In this document: positions 57,041 through 64,000 of the stretch, piece after piece
Numbering within the stretch: the stretch's first letter is position 1
Layout: each line of letters begins with the position of its first letter
From: Herbaspirillum sp. LeCh32-8
GTDB taxonomy: Bacteria; Pseudomonadota; Gammaproteobacteria; Burkholderiales; Burkholderiaceae_D
Reading direction: 5' to 3'
Assembly: GCF_017814915.1 (NCBI RefSeq)
Contig: NZ_JAGIPZ010000002.1
Coordinates: 527,084-591,083, forward strand
DNA length: 64,000 nucleotides
Made by a program: the position numbers and the translations under genes
Notes under the pieces: generated by a model
The model's input: only the letters and a program-made list of their open reading frames with translations
What the model was told of the DNA's origin: nothing
Database searches by the model: none

Positions 57041-57582
57041 GCACTCCCGTCTACGACATCGATAGCGATGTCATCGACCAGCTGTCCGGCATCGCCGCAG
57101 GCAGCCCCTTGCACACCCTGCGCCACCAGCGCGAGAAAGTCGCCGTGGCCTCGCAAGGCAGCTTCGACACCCTGTTCGACCCGACGCTGGAAGGCATCGG
57201 CCTGGACGAGCGCCTGCTGGTCGCGCTGTACGCCAGCCGCCTGGCCGGCGCCGCCGACCTGGCCAAGTACTACAGCGAGCGCGCCCAAGCCGCAGCGGCC
57301 GACGCCGCGCAACTGGCTGCCGCCGAATCGGGCGAGCCGGAACAGCTGGACGGCGCACAGCACACCCGCGTGCGCGCCATGCTGGTGTTCACGCGCGCGC
57401 TGACCAAGCGCCCGGTGGAAGGCGACAAGGCCGCCATCGAGAAACTGCCGGCCGCCGGCATCAGCACCCCGGCCGTGGTGGCGCTGTCGCAACTGATCGC
57501 GTTTGTGTCCTACCAGCTGCGCGTGATCGCGGGTCTGAAGGCAATGAAACTGGCCGGCGTGTCTGCGCTCGCAGCCAACTGA
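57037..57582 (+). CDS. CMD-fold protein lacking the CxxC pair (TIGR04029/Avi_7170-like)
   Basis: 181 aa, starting 4 bp inside the previous gene. Helical carboxymuconolactone decarboxylase/AhpD-type fold (LDERLLVALYASRLAGAADLAKYY; ALSQLIAFVSYQLRVIAGLKAM), but it contains no cysteine at all, so it cannot do the peroxidase thiol chemistry alone. Probably a partner subunit of the following AhpD-like protein. Family name recalled from known CMD-domain pairs; function unknown. Confidence 0.8.
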   Translation: MSTPVYDIDSDVIDQLSGIAAGSPLHTLRHQREKVAVASQGSFDTLFDPTLEGIGLDERLLVALYASRLAGAADLAKYYSERAQAAAADAAQLAAAESGEPEQLDGAQHTRVRAMLVFTRALTKRPVEGDKAAIEKLPAAGISTPAVVALSQLIAFVSYQLRVIAGLKAMKLAGVSALAAN

Positions 57583-57596
57583 GCAAAGGAACGGAC

Positions 57597-58199
57597 ATGA
57601 CTGAGATCGTCAAATCGCACGGCTTCACCAACGAATCGCTGGAGTGGGACGCCTGGCTCGACGTGGTCGAACTGGACCGCGCCACCGAAGACCAGATCAA
57701 GGTGCTGGAAGAGAGCAACGTCAAGGCCAAGACCTCGGACTATTACCTGTTCCTGGTGCACCAGCCCGACATCCTGCGCCAGCGCTCCAACGCCTTCAAC
57801 GCCATCATGTACGCTCCCGGCGGCATGTCGCGCGCCGAGCGCGAGCTGGGCTCGCTGGTGGTGTCGCGCATCAACGGCTGCGTGTATTGCGCCTCGGTGC
57901 ACGCCCAGCGTTTCGAGCAATACGCCAAGCGCAACGACACCGTGCAGCAGGTGTTCGACAACCCTTACGGCTCCGGCATCGACGCCCGCGAGAAGGCCAT
58001 CGTGCAATTCTCGATCGACCTGACCGAGCGCCCGGACGACGTGCGTCCCGAGCAGATCAAGGCCCTGAAGGACGTCGGCCTGACCGACATCGAAGTGCTG
58101 GACCTGATCCACTCGATCGCCATTTTCGCCTGGGCCAACCGCTTGATGCTGAATCTGGGCGAGCCGGTGTTCCCGGACGGCAGCAAGGCTGAAGCCTGA
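57597..58199 (+). CDS. AhpD-like alkylhydroperoxidase domain protein (TIGR04030/Avi_7169-like)
   Basis: 200 aa. Carries the complete AhpD motif E83-x11-C95-x2-C98-x3-H102 (CVYCASVH). By analogy with mycobacterial AhpD, such a site reduces hydroperoxides or disulfides and can be re-reduced by a lipoyl-bearing protein. It sits 14 bp after the CxxC-less paralogue and 29 bp before a GcvH-like lipoyl protein. Confidence 0.88.
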   Translation: MTEIVKSHGFTNESLEWDAWLDVVELDRATEDQIKVLEESNVKAKTSDYYLFLVHQPDILRQRSNAFNAIMYAPGGMSRAERELGSLVVSRINGCVYCASVHAQRFEQYAKRNDTVQQVFDNPYGSGIDAREKAIVQFSIDLTERPDDVRPEQIKALKDVGLTDIEVLDLIHSIAIFAWANRLMLNLGEPVFPDGSKAEA

Positions 58200-58228
58200 T
58201 TTCTGATGACCAACGCAAAGGAGACCCC

Positions 58229-58606
58229 ATGCTGATTCCCGATCATCTCGTCTATGCAGAAACTCATGAATGGGTAAAGGTGGAGGACGACGGCACGCTG
58301 GTCGTCGGCATCACCGACTTCGGCCAGGAGCAGCTGGGGACGCTGGTGTATGTGGACATGCCGGCCGTCGGCAAGCAGTTCAAGCGCGGTGGCGAGTGCG
58401 GCATCGTCGAGTCCAACAAGACGGCCTCGGACCTGCACGCGCCGGTGGACGGCGAAGTGGTGGCCATCAACGAGACGCTGGCCGACACGCCGGACGCCAT
58501 CAACGACGCGCCCTACGACCAGTGGATCTTCAAGCTGAAGCCGGCGACGCCGTTCTCGCAAGAAGGCTTCCTGGATGCGGCAGGTTATATCAAGCTGGTT
58601 TCCTGA
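58229..58606 (+). CDS. GcvH-like lipoyl carrier protein (orphan)
   Basis: 125 aa, AGGAG 8 bp before ATG. Biotinyl/lipoyl-like sandwich: HEWVKVEDDGTLVVGITDFGQEQLGTLVYVDMP at residues 13-45 and lipoylation site ESNKTASD with K64 (canonical GcvH reads ESVKAASD). No gcvT or gcvP is nearby. Last gene of the operon after the two AhpD-like genes, suggesting a role as dedicated lipoyl electron or acyl carrier for this system rather than glycine cleavage (inference). Confidence 0.9.
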   Translation: MLIPDHLVYAETHEWVKVEDDGTLVVGITDFGQEQLGTLVYVDMPAVGKQFKRGGECGIVESNKTASDLHAPVDGEVVAINETLADTPDAINDAPYDQWIFKLKPATPFSQEGFLDAAGYIKLVS

Positions 58607-58655
58607 TTCGACCTGTCGTCGTTTCTGCGCAGCCGTCGTTGCTCCCGCACTTCCA

Positions 58656-58858
58656 CCGTCGCTCCTGCGAAAGCAGGAGCCCAATGTCGTTCGTTGTGCG
58701 TTGGCGGAGGTAGCCAAGCCGGGCGATGTCAGCTAACGGCACTGGGTTCCTGCTTTCGCAGGGACGGCAGTTCAGTGGTGGCTTCAAGCTTCATCGGTTC
58801 AAGCTACATCCACCGCGTCGTCCCGACAAAGGCCGGGATCCAGCGTCGTTCGTCGCGC
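58656..58858. repeat. Second REP-like cluster (three copies)
   Basis: Copies of the same element as at 45 kb: direct at about 58656-58701 (CTCCTGC-GAAA-GCAGGAG), inverted at about 58738-58771 (CCTGCTTTCGCAGGGACGG), direct at about 58814-58858 (GTCGTCCCGACAAAGGCCGG). They fill the space between gcvH-like and ssuD-like genes, which converge, and may also act as terminators. Confidence 0.8.
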
Positions 58859-58900
58859 ATCGATGGTGACGGGGCAAGACAACCGTTACCATCAATGCTC

Positions 58901-60028
58901 TCATGATGCCGAACGCGCCGCACGGATATCGAATGCGCCGCCAGTCTGCGCCCGGTCACGCAAGGTGACCGATCGTTTTCCCAGCAGCGGGAACACCAGT
59001 TCGGCGAAGCGGATCGATTCTTCCAGATGCGGATAGCCGGACAGCACGAAGGTGTCCACGCCCAGGTCCACGTATTCCTGCAGCCGCTCGGCGACGGTTT
59101 GTGCATCTCCCACCAGCGAGGTGCCGGCGCCGCCGCGCACCAATCCCACGCCGGCCCACAGGTTGGGTGCGATCTCCAGCTTGTCGCGCCGGCCGCCATG
59201 CAGCGCGGCCATGCGCTGTTGTCCCACCGAGTCCATGCGCGCGTAGTTTTTCTGCGCGTTGGCGATGTCGTCGTCGGTCAGCTTGCTGATCAGGCGTTCG
59301 GCATCGGCCCAGGCTTCATCGTTGGTTTCCCGCACGATCACATGCAGCCGCACGCCGAAGCGCACGGTGCGGCCTTGCTTGGCCGCGCGCGCGCGCACGT
59401 CGGCGATTTTTTGCGCTACCGCCGCCGGCGGCTCGCCCCAGGTCAGATAGGCATCCACATGCTTGGCCGCGAGCTCGTGCGCGGCCTCCGAGGAGCCGCC
59501 GAAGTACAGGGGCGGATAGGGCTGCTGCACGGCCGGGTGGAACACCTGGCCTTTCCTGATGCGAAAATGCTTGCCTTCGTAATCCACTGTTTCGCCCTGC
59601 AGCAGGCGGCGCCAGATGGTGAGGTATTCATCGGCGGCTTCATAGCGCTCGTCGTGCTTGAGGAACACGCCGTCGGCTTCCAGCTCGGTGGCGTCACCGC
59701 CCGGCACGACGTTCATCAGCAACCGTCCGTTCAAGGCCTGGTCCAGCGTCGCCGCCTGGCGCGCCGACGGGCCGGGGCCGCCCAATGAGGTGCGCAGCGC
59801 CACCAGCAGCTTGATGCGCCGGGTCACCGGCACCAGGCTGGCTGCCACCACCCACGGGTCGAGGCAGGACGCGCCGGTGGGAATCAGCAGGCCGTCGTAG
59901 CCGAGATTTTCGCTGGTGACAGCGATCTGGCGCAGATAGTCGATGGTCGGCGCACGGCCGAAATCGGAAGTGCCGAGGTAGCGGGTGTCGCCGGAGGTGG
60001 GGAGGAACCAGAAGATGTCGGTGGCCAT
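58901..60028 (-). CDS. ssuD: FMN-dependent alkanesulfonate monooxygenase (SsuD-like)
   Basis: 375 aa, close to SsuD length (380). Luciferase-like TIM barrel: [95 protein letters not shown] and the C-terminal Arg loop ([20 protein letters not shown]). Releases sulfite from alkanesulfonates with FMNH2 and O2. No ssuE or ssuABC is adjacent; it faces the end of the ABC/flavoprotein operon. Confidence 0.92.
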   Translation of the reverse strand: MATDIFWFLPTSGDTRYLGTSDFGRAPTIDYLRQIAVTSENLGYDGLLIPTGASCLDPWVVAASLVPVTRRIKLLVALRTSLGGPGPSARQAATLDQALNGRLLMNVVPGGDATELEADGVFLKHDERYEAADEYLTIWRRLLQGETVDYEGKHFRIRKGQVFHPAVQQPYPPLYFGGSSEAAHELAAKHVDAYLTWGEPPAAVAQKIADVRARAAKQGRTVRFGVRLHVIVRETNDEAWADAERLISKLTDDDIANAQKNYARMDSVGQQRMAALHGGRRDKLEIAPNLWAGVGLVRGGAGTSLVGDAQTVAERLQEYVDLGVDTFVLSGYPHLEESIRFAELVFPLLGKRSVTLRDRAQTGGAFDIRAARSAS

Positions 60029-60162
60029 GCGGGGTGTTTCCTTGCCGATGCGATTGAGGGAGGGACCGCGCGGGCGGCCGATCCGTTATTAGATCGCCGC
60101 CCCCGGGCTGCTGCCCAAGAATGTTTTCGCATTAGCTCAGAAGGAAAATGCAGCAGGCCGCA

Positions 60163-61047
60163 TCAGCTGATGACGCGGTTCTCCGCCAACCACTTGGCGA
60201 ACAGCTGCGCCTCGGCGCCGGCCTGCGCGCCGAGGCCGAGGTAGTAGGGGGCCAGCGGCAGGCGCAGCTCGGGCAGCGGACATACCAGTCGGCCGGAGCG
60301 CAGGTCGTTGTCGGCAAGCGAGACCGGCGACAATGCCAGGCCCAGGCCGTCCACCGCAGCCTGCAGCACGAAGTGCACGTGATCGAAGTGCAGCATGGGT
60401 TGCTGCTTCGAGCGCTTCAGGCCGGCCAGTTTCTTCCATTCTTCCCAGTCGCCGCGCCGGCTGCGTGACAGCAGCAGGGTGTGCTCGGCGATCGCGCGGG
60501 CGTCTGCCAGCGGGGTTTGCTTGAGCAGCGCCGGCGAGGCCACCAGCAACAGTTCGTCTTCCATGAAGCGCTGCACCTTGAGGCTCTCCGGCCAGTTGGT
60601 TTCGCCGCGCCGGATGGCGATATCGAACGGCGCCGGGGCGCGGCTGACGATGGCGGTGCTGGTGACCACGCGCGGTTCGATGCCGGGATATCGCTCTACG
60701 AAACCGGCCAGGTGCGGAATCAGCCAGCGCACCGCAAACGAGGGGCGCACATTGATGTTGACTGTGCGGGTGGGGGCGTCGCGCATGACGCGGCGCGCGG
60801 CGCCGGCGAGCATGTCCAGCGCCGGGCTGGCTTCGTCGAAGAACTGGCGGCCGCGCTCGGTCAGCAGCACCTGGCGGATGCGGCGCTCGAACAGCGGCAT
60901 GCCGAGGTAGTCTTCGAGGTTCTTGATCTGCCGGCTGACGGCGCCGTGCGTGACGTTGAGCTCTTGCGCGGCCAGCGTGAAACTCTGGTGGCGCGCGGCC
61001 GCGAGGAAGGCGCGGATGGCGTTGAGCGGGAGAGTGTGTTCGGCCAT
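60163..61047 (-). CDS. LysR family regulator (GcvA-like)
   Basis: 294 aa. HTH LPLNAIRAFLAAARHQSFTLAAQELNVTHGAVSRQIKNLEDYLG, the GcvA-type subgroup (LRAFExAARHxSFTxAAxELxVTxxAVSRQI). Upstream of ssuD-like on the same strand and divergent from the MFS gene; either could be its target. The GcvA resemblance does not by itself link it to glycine. Confidence 0.92.
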   Translation of the reverse strand: MAEHTLPLNAIRAFLAAARHQSFTLAAQELNVTHGAVSRQIKNLEDYLGMPLFERRIRQVLLTERGRQFFDEASPALDMLAGAARRVMRDAPTRTVNINVRPSFAVRWLIPHLAGFVERYPGIEPRVVTSTAIVSRAPAPFDIAIRRGETNWPESLKVQRFMEDELLLVASPALLKQTPLADARAIAEHTLLLSRSRRGDWEEWKKLAGLKRSKQQPMLHFDHVHFVLQAAVDGLGLALSPVSLADNDLRSGRLVCPLPELRLPLAPYYLGLGAQAGAEAQLFAKWLAENRVIS

Positions 61048-61111
61048 GCGTCAGATTTTATCACGCATGATCGGAATTAATATCGTTTGTCAGGTCCCGC
61101 GCGCGCGTCGC

Positions 61112-62290
61112 ATGATGCCACCCATGACCCATCCAGACCCGTACCAGGCCGATCTCAAACGCGCCGACCTCGATTCGCGCCACGCCGCCATGTCGCTGGC
61201 GGCGGCCTTGCCCTGCGATATCGTGCTCTACCTGTTGCTGCCGATGTATGCCGAGCAGTTCCATGTGAGCCTGGCCGAGGTCGGCGTTCTGCTGGCGGCC
61301 AACCGGCTGGTGCGCATCGCCGGCTATCGCTGGGTGACGCGCTTCTACTCGCAGCGCGGCGATCGTCCGACCTGCTTCTGGGCGGTGTGTGCAGCCATCG
61401 TCTGTGCGCTGGGCTATACGGTGGCCAGCGGTTTCTGGGCGCTGCTGCCGCTGCGCCTGCTGTGGGGCATGGCCTTCGCCGGCCTGAATCTGTCGACCCA
61501 AGCCATGTCGACTTCCAACCCGATTGGCGCCGCGCGTCGCTCGGGGCGCTCGCGAGGCGTGATCGCCATCGGCCCAATGTTGTGGCTGCCGTTGGCGGCG
61601 TTGCTGGCCAGTCACTACGGGCCGCGCCCGGTGTTTGCGCTGGTGGCGCTAACGGCGGTGATCGGGTTGTTCGCCGCGCGTCGCCTGCCGCAGCATGCCT
61701 ATCCGCCGCTGCCGGCGCGCCGCTGGAAGATGCCCAACGCGCTGGACTGGTGGTCCTTCCTGGAAGGCCTGACGCTGGACGGTCTGTTTATCGTCGGCCT
61801 GGCCTACATGAGCAAGCAGTCGTTCTCGGAGCATGCCGAGCTGATCGCCGGTGTGCTGATGGCGCTGCGCTATTTCGGCGAGATCGTGCTCAGTCCGCTG
61901 GGCGGCTGGCTGGCCGAGCGCTTCGGCGCGGTGAAGGTGCTGGTGGTGCTGTCGCTGACGACCTGCGCGGCGCTGGTCGGATTCGGGGGCGGCCTGCTGT
62001 GGTTGTTCGCCGGCCTGATCGTGATCCTGCGGGCCTTGCAACTGCCGTTGCTGCCGCCCATCGTGGCCGCGCGTACGCCGCCGTCGGAGCGCGTGCATGC
62101 GCTGGCCGGGCGCGCCATCTGGCGCGACATCGGCGCCGGCATGGGGCCGATGCTGGCGGGATTGCTGCTGCCGGTGATGTCCTCGCTGTGGCTCTACAGC
62201 GTGTCGGCCGCGGCGCTGGCGCTGGCGGCGGTGGCGTGCGGGCGCGAGCCGTCCCACGCGCGGGTGGCGCAGACGTCGCTCAAGCAATAG
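61112..62290 (+). CDS. Major facilitator superfamily transporter
   Basis: 392 aa, about 12 transmembrane segments with short basic loops (VTRFYSQRGDRPTCF, ERFGAVKVLVVLSL) and the MFS motif region NRLVRIAGYRWVTRF after TM2. Start taken as ATG 61112; ATG 61124 is possible, and no Shine-Dalgarno is clear. Divergent from the GcvA-like regulator with a short gap, so possibly regulated by it. Substrate unknown. Confidence 0.82.
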   Translation: MMPPMTHPDPYQADLKRADLDSRHAAMSLAAALPCDIVLYLLLPMYAEQFHVSLAEVGVLLAANRLVRIAGYRWVTRFYSQRGDRPTCFWAVCAAIVCALGYTVASGFWALLPLRLLWGMAFAGLNLSTQAMSTSNPIGAARRSGRSRGVIAIGPMLWLPLAALLASHYGPRPVFALVALTAVIGLFAARRLPQHAYPPLPARRWKMPNALDWWSFLEGLTLDGLFIVGLAYMSKQSFSEHAELIAGVLMALRYFGEIVLSPLGGWLAERFGAVKVLVVLSLTTCAALVGFGGGLLWLFAGLIVILRALQLPLLPPIVAARTPPSERVHALAGRAIWRDIGAGMGPMLAGLLLPVMSSLWLYSVSAAALALAAVACGREPSHARVAQTSLKQ

Positions 62291-62407
62291 GGGGAGCCGA
62301 CAGGGGCGGGCTTATGCGGCGTCCGGATATGCATGCGCAGATCGCTTCGTTCCCCGCGCGGGTGGATTTGCTTAGGATGGGTCATCGCAACCGGACCCGG
62401 AGCCCGC

Positions 62408-62563
62408 ATGAACGATCCCAACCTCTTCCAGGAGCTCGGCGCCCTGGCGCTGGAGCCGATGCAGCCGACCGAGAAGAAACTGGTCGCAGCCATCTTCTTC
62501 ATCGGCCTGGCGCTGCTGGGCGCGCTGTTCTTCCTGCAGCGCGCCTTTCCGCTGGCCGGCTGA
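62408..62563 (+). CDS. Small single-pass membrane protein (51 aa)
   Basis: MNDPNLFQELGALALE, then EKKLVAAIFFIGLALLGALF as a single TM helix, ending LQRAFPLAG. ATG 62408 is preceded by the weak purine stretch GGA/GAG. Coding-like codon use. Function unknown. Confidence 0.55.
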   Translation: MNDPNLFQELGALALEPMQPTEKKLVAAIFFIGLALLGALFFLQRAFPLAG

Positions 62564-62584
62564 GCGCCGGCCGCATTCTTCCTC

Positions 62585-63523
62585 TTACAGCTTCTTGCAC
62601 TCGCTGAGCATTTCGGCCTGCGAGACATTGCTGCCCGGCGCCACGCTGTGCGTGAGCCAGACGTTGCCGCCGATGACCGATCCCTGGCCGATGGTGATGC
62701 GACCCAGTACCGTCGCCCCGGCGTAGATCACCACGTCGTCTTCGACGATGGGGTGGCGCGGGATGCCCTTGACCAGCGAGCCGTCCGGCTCCGACGGGAA
62801 GCGCTTGGCGCCCAGCGTGACGGCCTGGTACAGGCGCACGTTGCGGCCGATGATGGTGGTCTCGCCGATCACCACGCCGGTGCCATGGTCGATGAAGAAG
62901 CTCGGTGCGATCTGCGCGGCCGGGTGGATGTCGATGCCGGTGGCCGAATGCGCGATGTCGGCAATCAGCCGCGCCAGCAGTGGCGAACCCAGCTTGTGCA
63001 GCGCATGCGCCAAGCGGTGATAGATGATCGCCGTGGTGCCCGGATAGCACAGCAGAATTTCCGAAATGCTCGATGCCGCCGGATCGCCGTGATAAGCCGC
63101 CTGGATGTCGCTGACCAGGATGTCGCGGATAGCCGGCAGCTGATGCGCGAAGTCGCGCGTGATGACGGCGGCGCGGGCGCGCAGCTCTTCCTCGTCCTGC
63201 GGTTCGTCCGACGCGAAGTACAAGCCGCGGCGCACCTGTTCGCGCAGCGTGCACAGCGCGGCGTTGAGCTGGCTGCCCACGAAGAAGTCGATGGTCTCGT
63301 CGGACAGGTCGGTGTGGCCGTAATGCGTGGGGAACAGCGCCGCCTGCAGGTTCTGCAGCAGCTTTTGCATCGCCTCACGCGAGGGCAGCTCGCGGATCTC
63401 GCCGCGATAGCGGATCTTGTTGGTGACTTCACGCGAGGTGCGCAGCCCGGCCACGACAGCCGACAAGCCCAACCCTGCGGTATCGACCAAGGCGCTCAGT
63501 TCGGGGGTGTTGGAGGTATCCAT
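62585..63523 (-). CDS. Serine O-acetyltransferase (EpsC/CysE type)
   Basis: 312 aa with the long N-terminal helical domain of EpsC-type serine acetyltransferases (about residues 1-190), then left-handed beta-helix hexapeptide repeats (IDIHPAAQIAPSFFIDHGTGVVIG, ETTIIGRNV, PIVEDDVVIYAGATVLG). Makes O-acetylserine from Ser and acetyl-CoA, the first step of cysteine synthesis. The catalytic His-Asp region DHGTGVVIGE is intact. Confidence 0.93.
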   Translation of the reverse strand: MDTSNTPELSALVDTAGLGLSAVVAGLRTSREVTNKIRYRGEIRELPSREAMQKLLQNLQAALFPTHYGHTDLSDETIDFFVGSQLNAALCTLREQVRRGLYFASDEPQDEEELRARAAVITRDFAHQLPAIRDILVSDIQAAYHGDPAASSISEILLCYPGTTAIIYHRLAHALHKLGSPLLARLIADIAHSATGIDIHPAAQIAPSFFIDHGTGVVIGETTIIGRNVRLYQAVTLGAKRFPSEPDGSLVKGIPRHPIVEDDVVIYAGATVLGRITIGQGSVIGGNVWLTHSVAPGSNVSQAEMLSECKKL

Positions 63524-64000
63524 GCCGGCATGCTATCAAAAATGCGCGGAGGGCGTCGGCCGGCTACGGCATTGTCTGTGCGGCAACTTCTGGTGCTTGC
63601 CCGGGCTGGCAAGCGCTGCATTGGAAGAAGAGGGGAGAGCGATTCGCAGCGCCCAGTTCTATCTGAAAAGTGGCGCTGCGCGTTGAATCGACTCTGGTGA
63701 AGACTTTAACCGCTGCGCAAAAGTTACGCCAATGCTCTTTGGAAATATCGATATGCGCCAGCGTGAATTTGTCTGCAAGCCTTGCTGCAGGCGGGCGTCG
63801 GCGATGAGTCGTGAGAGCGTCGGCGTATCGCCGTTGTGTCATTTTTGCGTAACTAGGGAATTTCCTGACGCATCCGGCAAGGTTCTCAGGATCCCCCCGA
63901 TACTTGGCGGATCAACAAAAAACTAAAGTGTCTCCATACCCGCTGCACACAGAAGTTCTCGCACAGGGCGAGGACAGCGCAGGGACCCACTGGAGAGAAA
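63524..64000. other. Right-end region without a recognised gene
   Basis: 477 bp. Short frames here lack support. The last bases CTGGAGAGAAA look like a Shine-Dalgarno, so a plus-strand gene probably starts just beyond the window. The region around 63850-63930 is moderately AT-rich and may hold its promoter. Confidence 0.5.

Noticed and set aside
63732-63926. 64-codon cysteine-rich frame near the right end
   Set aside because: No Shine-Dalgarno, no recognisable motif arrangement and composition unlike neighbouring genes.

Overview
The window is high-GC, densely packed proteobacterial chromosome. The gene set (TamA/TamB, class I fumarase next to a YqhA-type protein, a betaproteobacterial trimeric porin, metNIQ, many LysR regulators) points to a betaproteobacterium of the Oxalobacteraceae. 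Herbaspirillum or a close relative is my best guess, from general gene content only.

Layout. 1-5.7 kb: tamA-tamB and a divergent ferredoxin-NADP reductase. 5.7-11.9 kb: chaperone/usher fimbrial locus (minor pilin, RcsB-like regulator, major pilin, chaperone, usher). 12-13.9 kb: a three-module RTX calcium-binding protein. 14.5-20.2 kb: tRNA-His, murI, fumarase, yqhA-like gene and acetyl-CoA synthetase. 20.45 kb: tRNA-Ser(GGA), followed by a degraded prophage-like island to about 27.5 kb (integrase, surface-sugar acyltransferase, holin-like genes, hicAB, a LexA-box-driven truncated umuD, FkbM methyltransferase). 27.7-31 kb: ycgR, a SRAP peptidase and a porin. 31-40.7 kb: amidohydrolase/LysR locus, two paralogous orphan amino-acid-binding proteins flanking a chemoreceptor, and an aspartoacylase-like enzyme. 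41-47 kb: LysR, metQ-metI-metN, a repeat array and a cysteine desulfurase. 47.4-61 kb: a LysR regulator and a tightly coupled ten-gene operon (flavoprotein monooxygenase, five-gene peptide-type ABC importer, BAAT-like acyl hydrolase, two AhpD-fold proteins, GcvH-like lipoyl carrier), then an SsuD-like monooxygenase and its LysR neighbour. 61-63.5 kb: MFS transporter, a 51-aa membrane protein and serine O-acetyltransferase.

Most interesting points. (1) The 48.6-58.6 kb operon joins an importer and oxygenase-type flavoenzyme to AhpD-like proteins and a GcvH-like lipoyl carrier, with no glycine-cleavage enzymes. It sits among sulfur genes (metNIQ, cysteine desulfurase, SsuD, serine acetyltransferase), which suggests uptake and oxidative breakdown of an organosulfur or acyl-conjugated compound with a lipoyl redox relay. 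(2) A complete LysR-type promoter is duplicated with identical spacing upstream of the M20 amidohydrolase and of an uncharacterised gene 3 kb away, linking the latter to the same regulon. (3) Six imperfect palindromic repeats at 44.96-45.89 kb have a period near 117 bp, interrupted once by an extra segment of about 300 bp. (4) The tRNA-Ser island carries a decapitated SOS locus and duplicated terminator/holin leaders.
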